Positions 40,987 through 52,489 of a stretch of 64,000 bases of DNA are shown one piece after another. The notes below the pieces were generated by a model that was given only the letters and a program-made list of their open reading frames with translations, had not been told where the DNA came from and searched no databases. This DNA is from Elgaria multicarinata webbii (lineage: Eukaryota > Chordata > Lepidosauria > Squamata > Anguidae). The position numbers and the translations under genes were made by a program. The stretch's first letter is position 1; each line of letters starts with the position of its first letter. Where the stretch lies: NCBI RefSeq assembly GCF_023053635.1, contig NC_086179.1:9190001-9254000 (forward strand), in the 5' to 3' direction.

Positions 40987-41279
40987 TGGCTCAATTTAGA
41001 CATCACGCCAAACAAATCATGTTTTGACTCTTGTTTATAGTCTGGTTGTGATCAACGGTTAAATCTGATTTGGATACTATAGTAATTAGTATATGATTGC
41101 TGCTCTTCCTCTGCACCATAGAAAAAGAAGTGTTGAGCAGAAGGAGAAAATCAACAAATGGTTCTAAATAATGGCTTGCCATCATGTTAGGGAAGCTCAA
41201 ACCATGATATGGGTTCTCAGCTATAGTTAGTGCAAACTCAAACTACAAACCGTGGTTAGATGTGATGTCAGAATTGAGT
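40987..41279. mobile_element. MITE, family C
   Basis: GGCTCAATTTAGACATCACG ... GATGTGATGTCAGAATTGAGTC ends; interior with AACCATGATATGGG and ACCGTGGTTAGATG. Confidence 0.65.
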
Positions 41280-41439
41280 CTTTTTTGATTGAACCATTCA
41301 AAATGGCACCATTGAAGATTTAGATGAAACTTAGGAGACAGCAGCGATAGAAGGAACAGATGCGTTAAGGTTGGAGGATGAATGCTTGCTAGTGGTTTTA
41401 GGGTTGATGAAGGTAAACAAACTAAGATTTAATCCAGAC

Positions 41440-42340
41440 AAGATGAAGGTATTGTGGTTAGGGAAATGGACTACTGTGATGGAGGTTTACAACTGGTCGT
41501 AGAAGGGATTACACTTCCCCTGAAGGACCAAGTGTGCCGGTTGCGAGTTTCCTTGTATTCTCTACTAACGGGGGAAGCTCAGATGCCTGGGTTGTCCAGG
41601 AGTGCTTTTTACCAGCATTGGCTGGTACGCCAGCTGTGGCACTGTCTGCAAAAGACAGGCTTTGCCTTGATTATCCATGCTTTAGGGAATGCTTTTAAAG
41701 ATGGTTTGGAAATTTCAGCTAGTGCAGAATGCAGCTGTCCAACTGTTGGTGGAGTGAGGTGGTCACATCACAAGACACCTATACTGCACCTATACTGGGT
41801 GTATTTCCAAGCCCAAATTAAACCACTGGTTTTAGTTTTAGCCTTCAGAGCCTTAAATGGTTTGGGACCAAGTTGCTTAAAGGACTGCCTTCGTCTGCAC
41901 TCTTGAGGTCAGCCGCCGAAGCCCCACTCACATAGCTGCTGGTGAGAATAACCAGGCTGGTGAGCATTGGCTTTCTCAGCTGTGGCCCTTTGGCTGTGGA
42001 ACATACTTCACATTGGGGGGTGGGGGTGTCAGGCCCTAGCATTGCAGGCCTTTAAAAGAGCTCTAAAGATGCATTTGTTTTCTCTAGCTTTTTTTGCAAG
42101 ATGGTTTTTATGGGCTGCCAAATTGAACTGGTTGTAGCTGCAGTTGTTTAAATATTTATCAGATATTTAATATTTTATTGGGCTCTTTTTTATTCTTCTA
42201 ATTAATGGTTAATTTTGTCTGGAAGTTTTTTTTTTTTTTTTCATCGTGACTGGGATTTATATTAACTATTGGAAGCTGCCTTGAGAGGAGTTTTTACCCT
42301 TAAAGGCAGCCTATAAACGTTTTAAATGTTGAAGTAGATT
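41440..42340 (+). mobile_element. L2-clade LINE remnant
   Basis: Reads VVEGITLPLKDQVCRLRVSL, SRSAFYQHWLVRQL, then VLAFRALNGLGPSCLKDCLR in shifted frames; 3' end GCCTTGAGAGGAG ... CCTATAAACG. Old. Confidence 0.8.
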
Positions 42341-42354
42341 TGTGTGCTCTCTTT

Positions 42355-42950
42355 CCGTGTATGCTCACAGGGCGGTGTACAATTAAAAGAATAAAGGAAT
42401 ACAATAAAATGCAACAAATCAAAGCAACGAAAGCTCTGAAAAACAGCAACATCCATCAGTAAAATGCCATCCGACCCATAAAATAGCAATTAAAATCAGC
42501 TGTGTGTGATGCTAAAATGCCTGGGCAAATACAGAAGTCATTGCCTGGTGCCAGAAAGATATCAACACTGGTACCTAGGAATCTTCTCTGGGGGCGGGGG
42601 CTTTCCATGACTCTCACCTCCCCGTCACACCCGCCTAACCTCAAACACTGGTGGGAGTTGGAGGAGGGCCTGCGTCGAAGATCATGTGACTTGGGCAAAC
42701 AGGTAGCCAGGTCCCAAGCTGTTTAGGGCTTTATAAGTAATAACCAGTACTTTGAATTGTGTCCAGAAGCAGACTGGCAACCCGTGAGGGTTGTTTAAGA
42801 ACTGGTAAGAAATGTTCTCTAGAGCTGGTCCCAGCTGGTAACTTAGCAGCTACGTTTGATACTAAATGAAGTTTCTGAGAAGTCTTCGAAAACATCCTCA
42901 TATATAACGTATTGCAAACCAACCAAAAAGTTACAAAGGCATGGATAATT
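42355..42950 (-). mobile_element. L2-like LINE remnant, opposite orientation
   Basis: CAGGGCGGTGTACAATTAAA, AATGCCTGGGCAAATACAGA, then GGGCTTTATAAGTAATAACC and GAAGCAGACTGGCAACCCGT. Tail-to-tail with the preceding L2. Confidence 0.7.
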
Positions 42951-43044
42951 TTGTGACTTGGAACTTTATATATTCCTAGCCCAGTGTTTTCAAAAGTGTC
43001 ATCTGATTCTAGATTTTTTCTTATTTGTTCTCATTTTTTTTAAA

Positions 43045-43232
43045 GTATCTCCAGTATTCGAGACAGTAAGCCTGTGTACACTAGTTGCTGGGGAACATGG
43101 GTGGGAGGGTGCTGTTGCACCATGTCCTGCTTGTTCATCCCTGGCCGACGGCTGGTTGGCCACTGTGTGAACAGAGTGCTGGACTAGATGGACCCTTGGT
43201 CTGATCCAGCAGGGCTCTTCTGATGTTCTTAT
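43045..43232 (+). mobile_element. CR1 LINE tail
   Basis: GGGGAACATGGGTGGGAGGG, GCCACTGTGTGAACAGAGTG, CTAGATGGACCCTTGGTCTG, ATGTTCTTATGTTA. Nearly the same as 51405-51595. Confidence 0.88.
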
Positions 43233-43693
43233 GTTACGGGAGCCGGGGGGGGGGGGCAGAAACGGAGTGGTAGATCTCAAGCTTTATATTTTCTAGTTTC
43301 AGTTGATGACATCTCCATTTAACAGACTTCAGGTAGCAGGGCTGAAAGAGACTGAGGAAATCCACTGCCAGTCAAGGCAAATAACACTGAGCTGAATGAA
43401 CAAATGTTGTTACAGTACAAGGTAGCTCCATATAGCTAACTACTTAGTATTAGGTTTCTTTGTCCAAATCCAAAATTGTTTCAGAAACATCTTAGTCCAA
43501 AAATGCAGGAGACAGCTTCAGATTGTTACCAAATGTCTTGTCTGAGCATATACCTGTTCAGAGAGATACCCATCTAGAGGACTGTTGAATTTTGGTCATA
43601 GTGCATCTGAACAGATCCATCCAGTTACAAATTGTGATGATCTAAAAACAGATTCTGGAAGAATACTTAGTTATGTATTCGATCCATAATTAA

Positions 43694-44541
43694 GATAATA
43701 TGAAGAGCCATGTTGGGTCCAAAGTCCTATATAGTCCAACAGTCCTTTCCCATAATAGACAGTCAAATGCCTATGGGAAGGAAATAGTCCTCTCCTGCTG
43801 TTCCCCAGTATCTAGTATTCAGAGGAATATTGCCTTTGATCCTAGAAGTAGCAGATAACCATACTGACTAGTAGCAATTGATAACCTTATTCTCCGTAAA
43901 TTTGTCTATTCCCTTTTAAAGCCAACTGAGTTGATGGCCATCACCACATTTTATGGGAATGAACTCCTAACTATGTGTGAAATGTTTCTGTTTATTTGTC
44001 CTGAATCTTCTACCGTTCAGCTTCATTGGATGATCTGCAGGTTCTGTTATTATGAGAGAGGGAGAAGATGTTCTCAGTGGCTGGGTTCAGGCAACATGAT
44101 AACCCACATTCAAGGATTGAGTATGGATTGAATGTGGGTTGTCATTGAACCGTAGGTTGTTGTTGAAACATAAGTTATTGTGTTGTCTGAACCCTGTCAC
44201 GATAACAAACCATGGTTTGTTAACCACAAATAATCCACAGTTCACAACCCATCAACAAACCATGGGTTCTTTTCACAGGTTGTTCTTGGTTATCAAACCA
44301 TGGCTTGTTAACTTGGCTGGATTCAGACAACACAATAACTCATGGTTCAGTGACCACCCATATGCAACCCTTGAGTGTGGGTTATCATGTTGTCTGAACC
44401 AAGTCTCTTATCTACTGTCTCCACCCTATGCATGGTTTTATTGTCCTCTATCAAGTCCTCCCTTACTTGACTTTTTTCTAAACTAAAAAGACCCAGACAT
44501 TGTAACTTCTCCTTATAGACAAGTGTGTGCAGACTTGCCAT
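43694..44541 (-). mobile_element. CR1 LINE, interrupted by a MITE
   Basis: AATATGAAGAGCCATGTTGG, TCCCTTTTAAAGCCAACTGA, then TTATGAGAGAGGGAGAAGAT; it resumes after 44402 with TTTATTGTCCTCTATCAAGT and AACTTCTCCTTATAGACAAG. Confidence 0.8.
44084..44402. mobile_element. MITE, family C, inside CR1
   Basis: GGCTGGGTTCAGGCAACATG ... CATGTTGTCTGAACCAAGTC. Interior has several AACAAACCATGG / CCATGGTTTG repeats. Confidence 0.75.
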
Positions 44542-44542
44542 T

Positions 44543-44718
44543 CCGGTGTAGGATATAACACTGTGAAAGTGGTATGAAAGCGGTATCTGGTATGTGTCAA
44601 TAGGCCCCAGCAGTTGTCAGTGCACTTCAATGCCACTATAAAGCAGTAGTGTGGCTCCTGCTTTTTTATATGCTGCTTTCATAGTGCAATGTCCTGCTTG
44701 GTGTAGATTAGGCCCTAG
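44543..44718. mobile_element. MITE, family A, second copy
   Basis: GTGTAGGATATAACAC, GAAAGCGGTATCTGGTATGT, then GCTTGGTGTAGATTAGGCCCTA at the right end; left end appears trimmed. Confidence 0.65.
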
Positions 44719-45529
44719 TCTGCTAAAGAGTTCTGGAGAACTTGAAAGCTTGCACAGTTTTGTGGAATTTTGGTTGGTCCTAATAAATGTAATGACCAAC
44801 TATTGATTTTAAAATTTGAAAGGCTGTGCTGGGCCTGAACCTCTGGAAGGGTAGACTCCTACTTTATTTTCTCTCTGAGGCTGAAGCTGGAGCCCTTTCC
44901 ATCCCAGTCCAGTTCTGACACAAAATCAGGGTTTAAGCACTTGGTAGCACACTTGCGAAATGATCCACTGTCTTTCTACTTCTCCCTGTCAGATAGGTTT
45001 ATATATAAATAAACTTTTTTTCAAAGACACTATCGAAAATCTCCAGAGCACTTACTTCATTTGTTTCTCTATGACAGTGGTATCAGATTAAAGCAACAAG
45101 CATATCGATTTGCAGAAAAATAGTGGCTTTGCCAATTCTTCCCCCCCCCCCACATCCCTATCCAAACAGATTACTCTTTTCTTTGTGTTAAATTTATCTC
45201 AGGCTGCCGTATGAGAAATCTCCATCGTTGTTGCTTGCCCTCAGTATATTAAAAATGAGATCTTCCTACCCATTGGCACTTCTGATGAGATGTTATAGTC
45301 TCATTAATTGCTCAAAAATTTAAAGAAACTGTCAGCATGCCAGAGCTAGGAAGAAGTGATATTGTTAGTAAAAGTGAGAAGCAGAGGAAGTAAGAGGCAG
45401 CATTATGATAATTGTAGTCGACTGTTGGGGTTTGTGAAGGCTGTGTGGAAACAATGGCTCAGAGGTAACATTTCTGATCCTCCAGGCCATTGCTTGCAAT
45501 TCAGGCTTGGAGGGCTAGTTCAAATGTAA
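44719..45529. other. TAF3 intron 2, nothing recognised
   Basis: Low-copy sequence, with a C-rich run near 45141. Confidence 0.4.
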
Positions 45530-45905
45530 AAGCAAATCATGGTTTGCCAATAACCGGGCTGTTGCCCTTTAGGCTACTCCACCAGCGCTCTGGAACTCCT
45601 TTCCCAGGCAAGCTAGACTGGCTCCCTCCTTGATGTGCTTTCGGAGGCAGGCAAAAACTTTTTTTGTTCCAGCAGGCCTTTGGCAAATAATCTGGACCTC
45701 TGTCTATGCCAAGGACTTTTAAAATTGTCATGTATTTTAAACGTTTTAATATTGGAACATATTTAATACATATTTTTTAACTTTTGTATATTTCTGTTCA
45801 TAGGTTTTAAAGGTAGGTGTTTTAAATTCTGTAATGCTGCTTTCAGGCCCAGCATTGGGCAAAACGCAGGATACAAATAAATATAATAAATAATAAATAA
45901 ATAAG
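45530..45905 (+). mobile_element. L2-like LINE 3' part
   Basis: CTCCACCAGCGCTCTGGAAC, AGACTGGCTCCCTCCTTGAT, GCAGGCAAAAACTTTTTTTG, tail CAAATAAATATAATAAATAA: a degraded RT end and tail. Confidence 0.75.
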
Positions 45906-46375
45906 CTGAGCAATGCCCAGCTGGGGAGTTGTGTGTGAATGGGAGGGCAAATAGTACATACCAGCTGGATTTGCGCAGAGAGCCTCTGCGTGCTAGTATT
46001 TTATTGCTCAGTATCATAAATTTCTTTATAAATACAGGGGTGGCTGAGACAGTTTCTGTGTACCTGTGGGTGCCCAGGAAAGCCAGGTGTGAGGCTGACC
46101 ATCTCCAGCGGCCCAGAGAGTAGGCTGGATGGTTCGGTGGCGGGTGTGGAGGCTTCATGTAAGTCCTGTGAGTGGGCAGGGGCAGCGGCTGGCCATTGGA
46201 CCAAATCGGCCCAAAACAGTTTGGCTGCTTTGGCAATGATATGTTTCAATGCCAGCTGTATCAACTGTGTTTATTGTGTTGCTTAGCAATGCAACACAAA
46301 GTTCTTCTCATAGCTCAACACCGGCATAGCTCAGCGTTCCAAGCATTGCCATAATGTGTGTGTGTGTAGTGTGAA

Positions 46376-47237
46376 CAGGGTGGATTTGATTTAAATCATG
46401 ATTTAAATCATGATTTAAATCACTACTCAGAAAGACTTGATTTAATCATGTGACTCCCCCCCCAAAAAAAGTGCACTCTTCCTCACTATGTTTTACACAA
46501 CTCAGAGTTACCAAAGACTCATTCTTGCTGGCACTGTATTTCTTCGATTCTAAGACACACTCCCCCCCCCCATATAAACTTCTTTAAAAACGGGGTGCGT
46601 CTTAGGATCGTGGGTGCATTTATTATTTCTTAGAATCAAAGCTTTTTTTCTGTTGGTGGTACTGAAATTAGTGTGCGTCTTACAATCGATGGCGTCTTAC
46701 AATCGAAGAAATATGGTATAATCTTAGTATTTACAACCAGATGAAGGTTTCATTTTTAGAATAGCAACTTTTCAGATTAGTTTTACAGTTATATCAAAAA
46801 AATACTGATTTCGTAATAGCATTAGAAACACATCATAGATAATTATGAAATTATTGCGAGGTGAACTATCTCCAGTTTAATAGGTTAATCATTCATATTT
46901 GGACAACTTTTCTGCTGTACTTTATTGGAAGGAGAAAAATAATCTTACAGAAACCTCTGGAAGAGCATGACATTGTGAATGGATTAATGGAATTCATTTA
47001 CCAAAAATTTTAAATAGCCTCATGCTACATAATTAAAAACTAATCCTTATTTCATGATGAATAACCTTTGGACTATAATGTATCTTAAATAGAAAACGAT
47101 CTTTAGATAGATTTTCCCTCAAAAAGCATTTCATTATAAAAAATCCAATTTAAATTAAAAAAAAGCCAATTTAAATTTTTAAAAAATCTGATTTTTTAAA
47201 TTATTTTTTTAAAAATCATTGATTTTTATCCACGCTG
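46376..47237. mobile_element. hAT element with ATTTAAATC-rich ends
   Basis: CAGGGTGGATTTGATTTAAA ... GATTTTTATCCACGCTG, flanked by AGTGTGAA (46368-46375) and ATTGTGAA (47238-47245), a 7/8 duplication. 862 bp, AT-rich, non-coding, with a smaller element nested at 46541-46720. A right-end fragment of the family lies at 55535-55558. Confidence 0.85.
46541..46720. mobile_element. MITE with GTATTTCTTCGATTCTAAGAC ends, nested
   Basis: GTATTTCTTCGATTCTAAGA ... GTCTTACAATCGAAGAAATA; long near-perfect terminal repeats in the mariner/Tc style. Sits inside the hAT at 46376-47237, so it is younger. Confidence 0.75.
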
Positions 47238-47526
47238 ATTGTGAATGAGGGAGTGGAGATGAGAAACGCGTTGCAAACAAAAGACATATCTGTGAAGTTT
47301 TACAAGTCCACACTGCCAGGTACATAATGTGAAGTTCTGTATAAAGAACTATATAAGTTCTTTCTATATAGCTATGTACTATGTTCTTGAGCTAGTCTAA
47401 GTTACAGTTGTGTGTGTGAATGATGCATGAGAAAGAAGTACAGCTGTGCTTTTAGCTCAGATGTAGTTTGGGAATCTAATCTCTGCTCTCTTTAATGGTT
47501 GTCAGGAAAATATTTATAAAGTTATT

Positions 47527-47717
47527 GGGCCTGTTCAGACAACACGCTAAGCCACGGTTAGGCCGCCAATCCTTTTGCAGTAAATGGTTGATGAGCGTTT
47601 TTAAACTGTGGTTATGTAGCCACTATAATTAGGAATGGTTCACACGACACGCTAAGCCATAATGTTTCGTTCAAAATGCTTAACCGTCGTGGATTAGCAT
47701 GTCATCTGAACAGGGTC
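47527..47717. mobile_element. MITE, family C, ATT target duplication
   Basis: GGGCCTGTTCAGACAACACG ... GTCATCTGAACAGGGTC, flanked by ATT at 47524-47526 and 47718-47720. Interior carries TAAGCCACGGTTAGG and AACCGTCGTGGATTAG. Confidence 0.75.
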
Positions 47718-47720
47718 ATT

Positions 47721-49991
47721 GAGAAGTGCAGGGTGATTTAAATGTCTGTTGTTCAGAGAAAATTTTTGTAATTAAGACTCTTGTACACTTGATATGCACC
47801 ATGGCCAGTAGGTGTTGCTGTCCTACTTCAAAAGCCTTGGATTGGAACTCTTGTCTGCTCTCTGTGTTAGCCTTTATGAGCTGAAACATCAGATCCAAAT
47901 TTATAACAGGATAAAGAATTAGTTTATTTTGCTTGCCATTTCACATAAATAGATAAAGAGATGATCAGCTTCATATCTAGGGAGAAACAGATTTTCCCTT
48001 TTCTCTGAGACAAAGATCCTGTTTTGTATAACCCTGATAAGATCGAGGATAGTTGCTTTTTTAAAAAAATAATATTTTTTTTAGCTATGAGGGCCATGGC
48101 AGAAATGGAGGACCGTAGCTAAACTGTTTATTTAGATTCATGTGATTGACATGCTTTGCGTATAATTCTTCAGAACATGGTGGATGATAAAATACAATTG
48201 ACAGACATATTTTACATTCACTAGATTGCGTTTTAGGGTGCTTATCATGATCACCGATATGAACAAGGTGCCAAATGAAAGCAAAGAACACGTAGATCTG
48301 TCAAAAATACTAATTCTCCTATTCTGCATGAGAAAGGTCACTAACTCAAGAAAAGGATAAAGCCCAGTTAACTTATCTTCCTATCTTCCCAGTGATTGCT
48401 AAGTTTCTATGATGACGCAGAAGCCAGGAGGGAATATGGATGGAAAGGCGGTGTGAGGTGTGTGTGTGTGTGTGGGGGGGTAACAGGGGGAATGGGGCAG
48501 AAAAGAGGAAGGGTATGGAGCTAAATATGATGGAAGTGAGGATACTGGAGGGGGTGAGGAAAGGGAAGCCCGCGAATCAGAAGGTACAGGAAAGCAAAAG
48601 AATGTATGAAGAAGGGGTCAGGAATGGATGGGTGGAAGAGACATAATCTTGAGGGAAGTGAGGCAGAAGAGGTTGCTGGCAGAGAGGGCTAGAAATTCGT
48701 GTGAATAGAGTCACCCTGAGAGACCTTGTTTGAACTGCTGTGATGCCATGCAATCTTTAGGAGGAAAGCCTTTCCTGGGGCCAAGAGGGATGTGGGTATG
48801 TCTGCCCTTTGAGATGTATTTGGGAGACCTAAAGCCATTATTGCACAGAAATATCTGTGTTGTGCCTTGTCCATCTGAAAACAGCAAAGACATACGCATT
48901 TCAGATCGTCTTAATTTTAGTACTGACAATAGTTTGAGCTGGTGATTTTCAGACGGCAAGGGTCTCCGAGGCAGAGATGCTTTGCAGTGTTAAAGCACCC
49001 AATGTATAGGCAATGATTTCGAAAAGGAGCCGTCCACGCTCCCACTCCCTTGCTTTTGTGGCCAAGAGACCAGCCTGAAACAACTTGTCCTGCCCGCTAC
49101 CCATGCTTGATAGCTGAGTACTGCAAACGGCCATGTTAAGTTCCTTCTGACATTCCACTTGCCAAGCACCAGACACTGATTGCTTTTCTACAAATGAACT
49201 TCCATGTATGCATCAATCTAGCAGGAAGAAGCAACAGGAGAAACGGACAAAACGAGAAAGGCAGCCAAGCTTGAGAAGCAGACCGAAGATGCTATTGAAG
49301 AAGAGCCAGTAGGAAAGAACAATTTCAAAGGGGGGGGGGGAATGTGATGAGAGCAGAGATGTGAAAAGAAAAGAAAAAGATGTGTTCTCAGTATTGAGCA
49401 TAGATATTGTTTCTATAGATCAAGCGGTCCTTCTGAAAATTTTGGTAAATTTTAACTAAGATCTTGCTCAAGATAATTACCAAGCAAAGTACTACAAGTG
49501 AATAGAAGGATGTGTTTGCCATAAACATAGCCTAAACTAAACTACAGATACCTCAGAACGCTTAAGAAAATTCAGACTATTAATCATTGTTTGGAATACT
49601 CCAGTAGCAAGACATAAGTCAGGGATTTATTGGGGCTGTGGGCTCAAAAGTGGATTGTAACAGATAGGTAAATTATGAATTGTGTTGAAAGTTGGACTCG
49701 GGTCTTTGTGATGAATGGAGTTTATATTTCTTTCATAAAGGGTTTTTTTTGTTTTGTTTCTTTTAATGAATGCAAATTGCCCAGACTATATAAAGGAAAC
49801 CATTTCAGAGAGGGAATGTAATGGTTTAGCCACTTATTGAAAAAAGTGTTGTTTTATGGTGGTGCAAAGCACTATTAATTAGATTCTGAATTACATTGAA
49901 GGGGAAATCATACATCGAGATACAAATGCAGTTTTGGTTGCATTCTCATGGGGGAAAGAAAAAAGAACAAAATTAATCACAAGAAAAGGGA
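47721..49991. other. TAF3 intron 2, repeat-poor block
   Basis: No LINE, SINE or MITE was recognised. GA-rich at 48430-48680. The part 48690-49200 looks like unique sequence and is a candidate for a conserved element. Confidence 0.45.
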
Positions 49992-50109
49992 CCCACTATT
50001 TTGTCTATTTGGAGCTAATGATTTTAATTTCCCACTATTTTGAATATTTGGACCTAATGATTTTAATTTCCCACTATTTTGGATATTTGGACCTAATGAT
50101 TTTAATTTC
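49992..50109. repeat. 39-bp tandem repeat, three units
   Basis: CCCACTATTTTG starts at 49992, 50031 and 50070; each unit has ATTTGGACCTAATGATTTTA (first unit ATTTGGAGC). Exact 39-bp spacing. Confidence 0.95.
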
Positions 50110-51404
50110 CTAGCGGAAAAACTCTATTTAAACTTGGCTTCATGACACTTTCCTCCCCTGCCCTCCCTCCGTTTTGGACAATATTTTACTTTATTTGGTG
50201 GTCACCCAGTTTGCTTCCTGTGCTGTGTACAACTTGAGGATCTTATTACATTTGGAGCATCAGGAGCTTTTCTGCCCCAGAATGTGTATGTTTCAAATTA
50301 GGCTAATATAAGCAGGGTCTGTAGGGACCTCCTTGCCTTTGTAGAGCTCTTGTGTCACTCCCATTCATTCCAGTAAATCCCATTCAGAAGTTCCAGGCAC
50401 GTTGTGCCCATTGTATGGCAGAGGTATATTTCTATCCTTTGGCTTTCTCAGACTACCTTTTTTTTACATTTTCATTTTTTAAAGCCTCCTGCAGTCTCTG
50501 CTGATGACTAACAAAGAAGAAATATATATATCAATAAATGCAATGTGCGGCTGGCTTTCTTTGAAAAGAAAACCATAAAATATCTATAGTTCTTGCATTT
50601 TTTGCACTGCCTTTCTTTTCCTGTATTTGTTTTCAGTCCCTAATCCATGATTTGTGCTTCTACAGAAATGTCCCTCCCCAAATGTTTTAAAATAGTCTGA
50701 AGCCTTAGCACCTCTTCATAATAAAAGAACAGGAACAGAAGATACTAAATTCTGCAAAATCCACACTGAATTAAATGAAACAGCACGCGAATTCGCACAG
50801 CGTTTTCTACTGGTAGAATATGGGGATTTGGTGCCAGTTTATACTATTATTTGGACAGAAATTAGGATTCGCTGATGTTAGTCGATTATGTTCCAGAGAG
50901 AGCTCACTTCATAGAAATAAACAGATTCAGAGAGAAGACACAAGGCCCGCGAAACACAATGCAGCATTTGGTGGGTGGATCTATGGCACACTCTTTTCCC
51001 ATCAACAGCCTCGAAGACTTTAAGGCTAGAAGGCAAAGGGAAAGAGGGAACTGTGAATGCAACCGCCACAGACCATCCCCTGCAGAGAAAGCGTAGCACA
51101 ACTTCATGTTGTCTGTTGCCACCCTTTCGCTTGTCCACGAGCAGCAAATTGCACGGCTGCCATAGTTCCCTTTTGGAAGTGTGTCTTCCAGTTGTTGTTG
51201 TTTTAAAAGAACTCACCACTGATTGTCTACCCATCCTTTTCAGAAGTATCTCAATGCGTATACAGGGGTTTGAGAATCATGTCCATGCTTCCCTGAGCTT
51301 CTTGGAGGAAAGGTGGCCTAAAATGTAATTTAAATTACACCCTCTGCCAAATACTTACTACAGTGAGATGATAGCACACAACCATATGAGCCCTAAAGAA
51401 GAAA
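50110..51404. other. TAF3 intron 2, repeat-poor
   Basis: No repeat family or exon recognised. Short frames near 50875-51330 have no family match. Confidence 0.45.
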
Positions 51405-51595
51405 AAGTGATCTCCAGTATTCAAGGCAGTAAGTTTGTGTGCACTAGTTGCTGGGGAACATGGATGGGAGGGTGCTGTTGCACCATGTCCCGCTTGTTCA
51501 TCCCTGGCCAATGGCTGGTTGACCGCTGTGTGAACAGAGTGCTGGACTAGATGGACCCTTGGTCTGTTCCAGCAGGGCTCTTCTGATGTTCTTAT
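51405..51595 (+). mobile_element. CR1 LINE tail
   Basis: GGGGAACATGGATGGGAGGG, GCACCATGTCCCGCTTGTTC, CTAGATGGACCCTTGGTCTG, ATGTTCTTATATG. Confidence 0.88.
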
Positions 51596-51782
51596 ATGAT
51601 TGTAACAAGGAGAGGTGACATTAGGAAAACTATGATTTGATACATAAATTGCCTCCCTCCTGGGTGAAGAGGGCACTATGTCTTTCTCCCTCACACTTTA
51701 TTTTTGATGTTACATGTGCCAGCAGGGTGACTTTTAGGGCATCTTCAGCAGAGATGTGCTATAAGGGAATCTTGCATCTTGA

Positions 51783-51850
51783 GTCATAGAATAGTAGAGT
51801 TAGAAGGGGGCTATAATGCCATCGAGTATCTTCTGTCCCTTGCTCAATAG
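51783..51850 (-). mobile_element. CR1 tail remnant
   Basis: AGTCATAGAATAGTAGAGTT, AGAAGGGGGCTATAATGCCA, CTTGCTCAATAG. Confidence 0.7.
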
Positions 51851-52451
51851 TGCATCTCCAGTTTGAGAAGTGTTACTTCTTTTTGACCTTGGTCATGTGT
51901 GTCCATCACAACGCTATTGTGTCTATGGTTGCGTTTTGTTGGTGCAAGTAATCACCACTGGAATGTGTATATCAGGAGACACGACCATAAGCAATATTTG
52001 GTTGTGTGCACAGAGGTTCGTGTGGGAATTTAGACCTGGGGGAAGGCCATTGGTGGCTGCTAAAGATGCTTGCTTAATGCAATGGGTCATTTTTGTTGTG
52101 TTTAAAAATCTTTCTGAGGCACCACAGCCATGCATCTTCATTTCTGGAGACTGTAATACAAAGCATGCATATTTGGAAGCAAGTTTTTGCTAAAAATTAA
52201 CAGCACTTACTTCTGAGTAAATGGGATTTAGGATCAGGGTTTTAGATTGTTCTCCCATCCTATCCCACTGGTTTAGGGCAGGTTACATCAGGGCCTTATC
52301 TCATGTTAAGCTGCAGGAGTGAGTTGTTCAAGACCACCCAGTGAGGGTCCTGGGCAAGCAGAGATATAATCCAATTGTTGTTCGGTGAATGTTGTATACT
52401 ATCTGACTTTGGATGGGTGGATTGGAAGGTCTGTGGAGGCCCCCGTCAACT

Positions 52452-52489
<38 letters not shown>

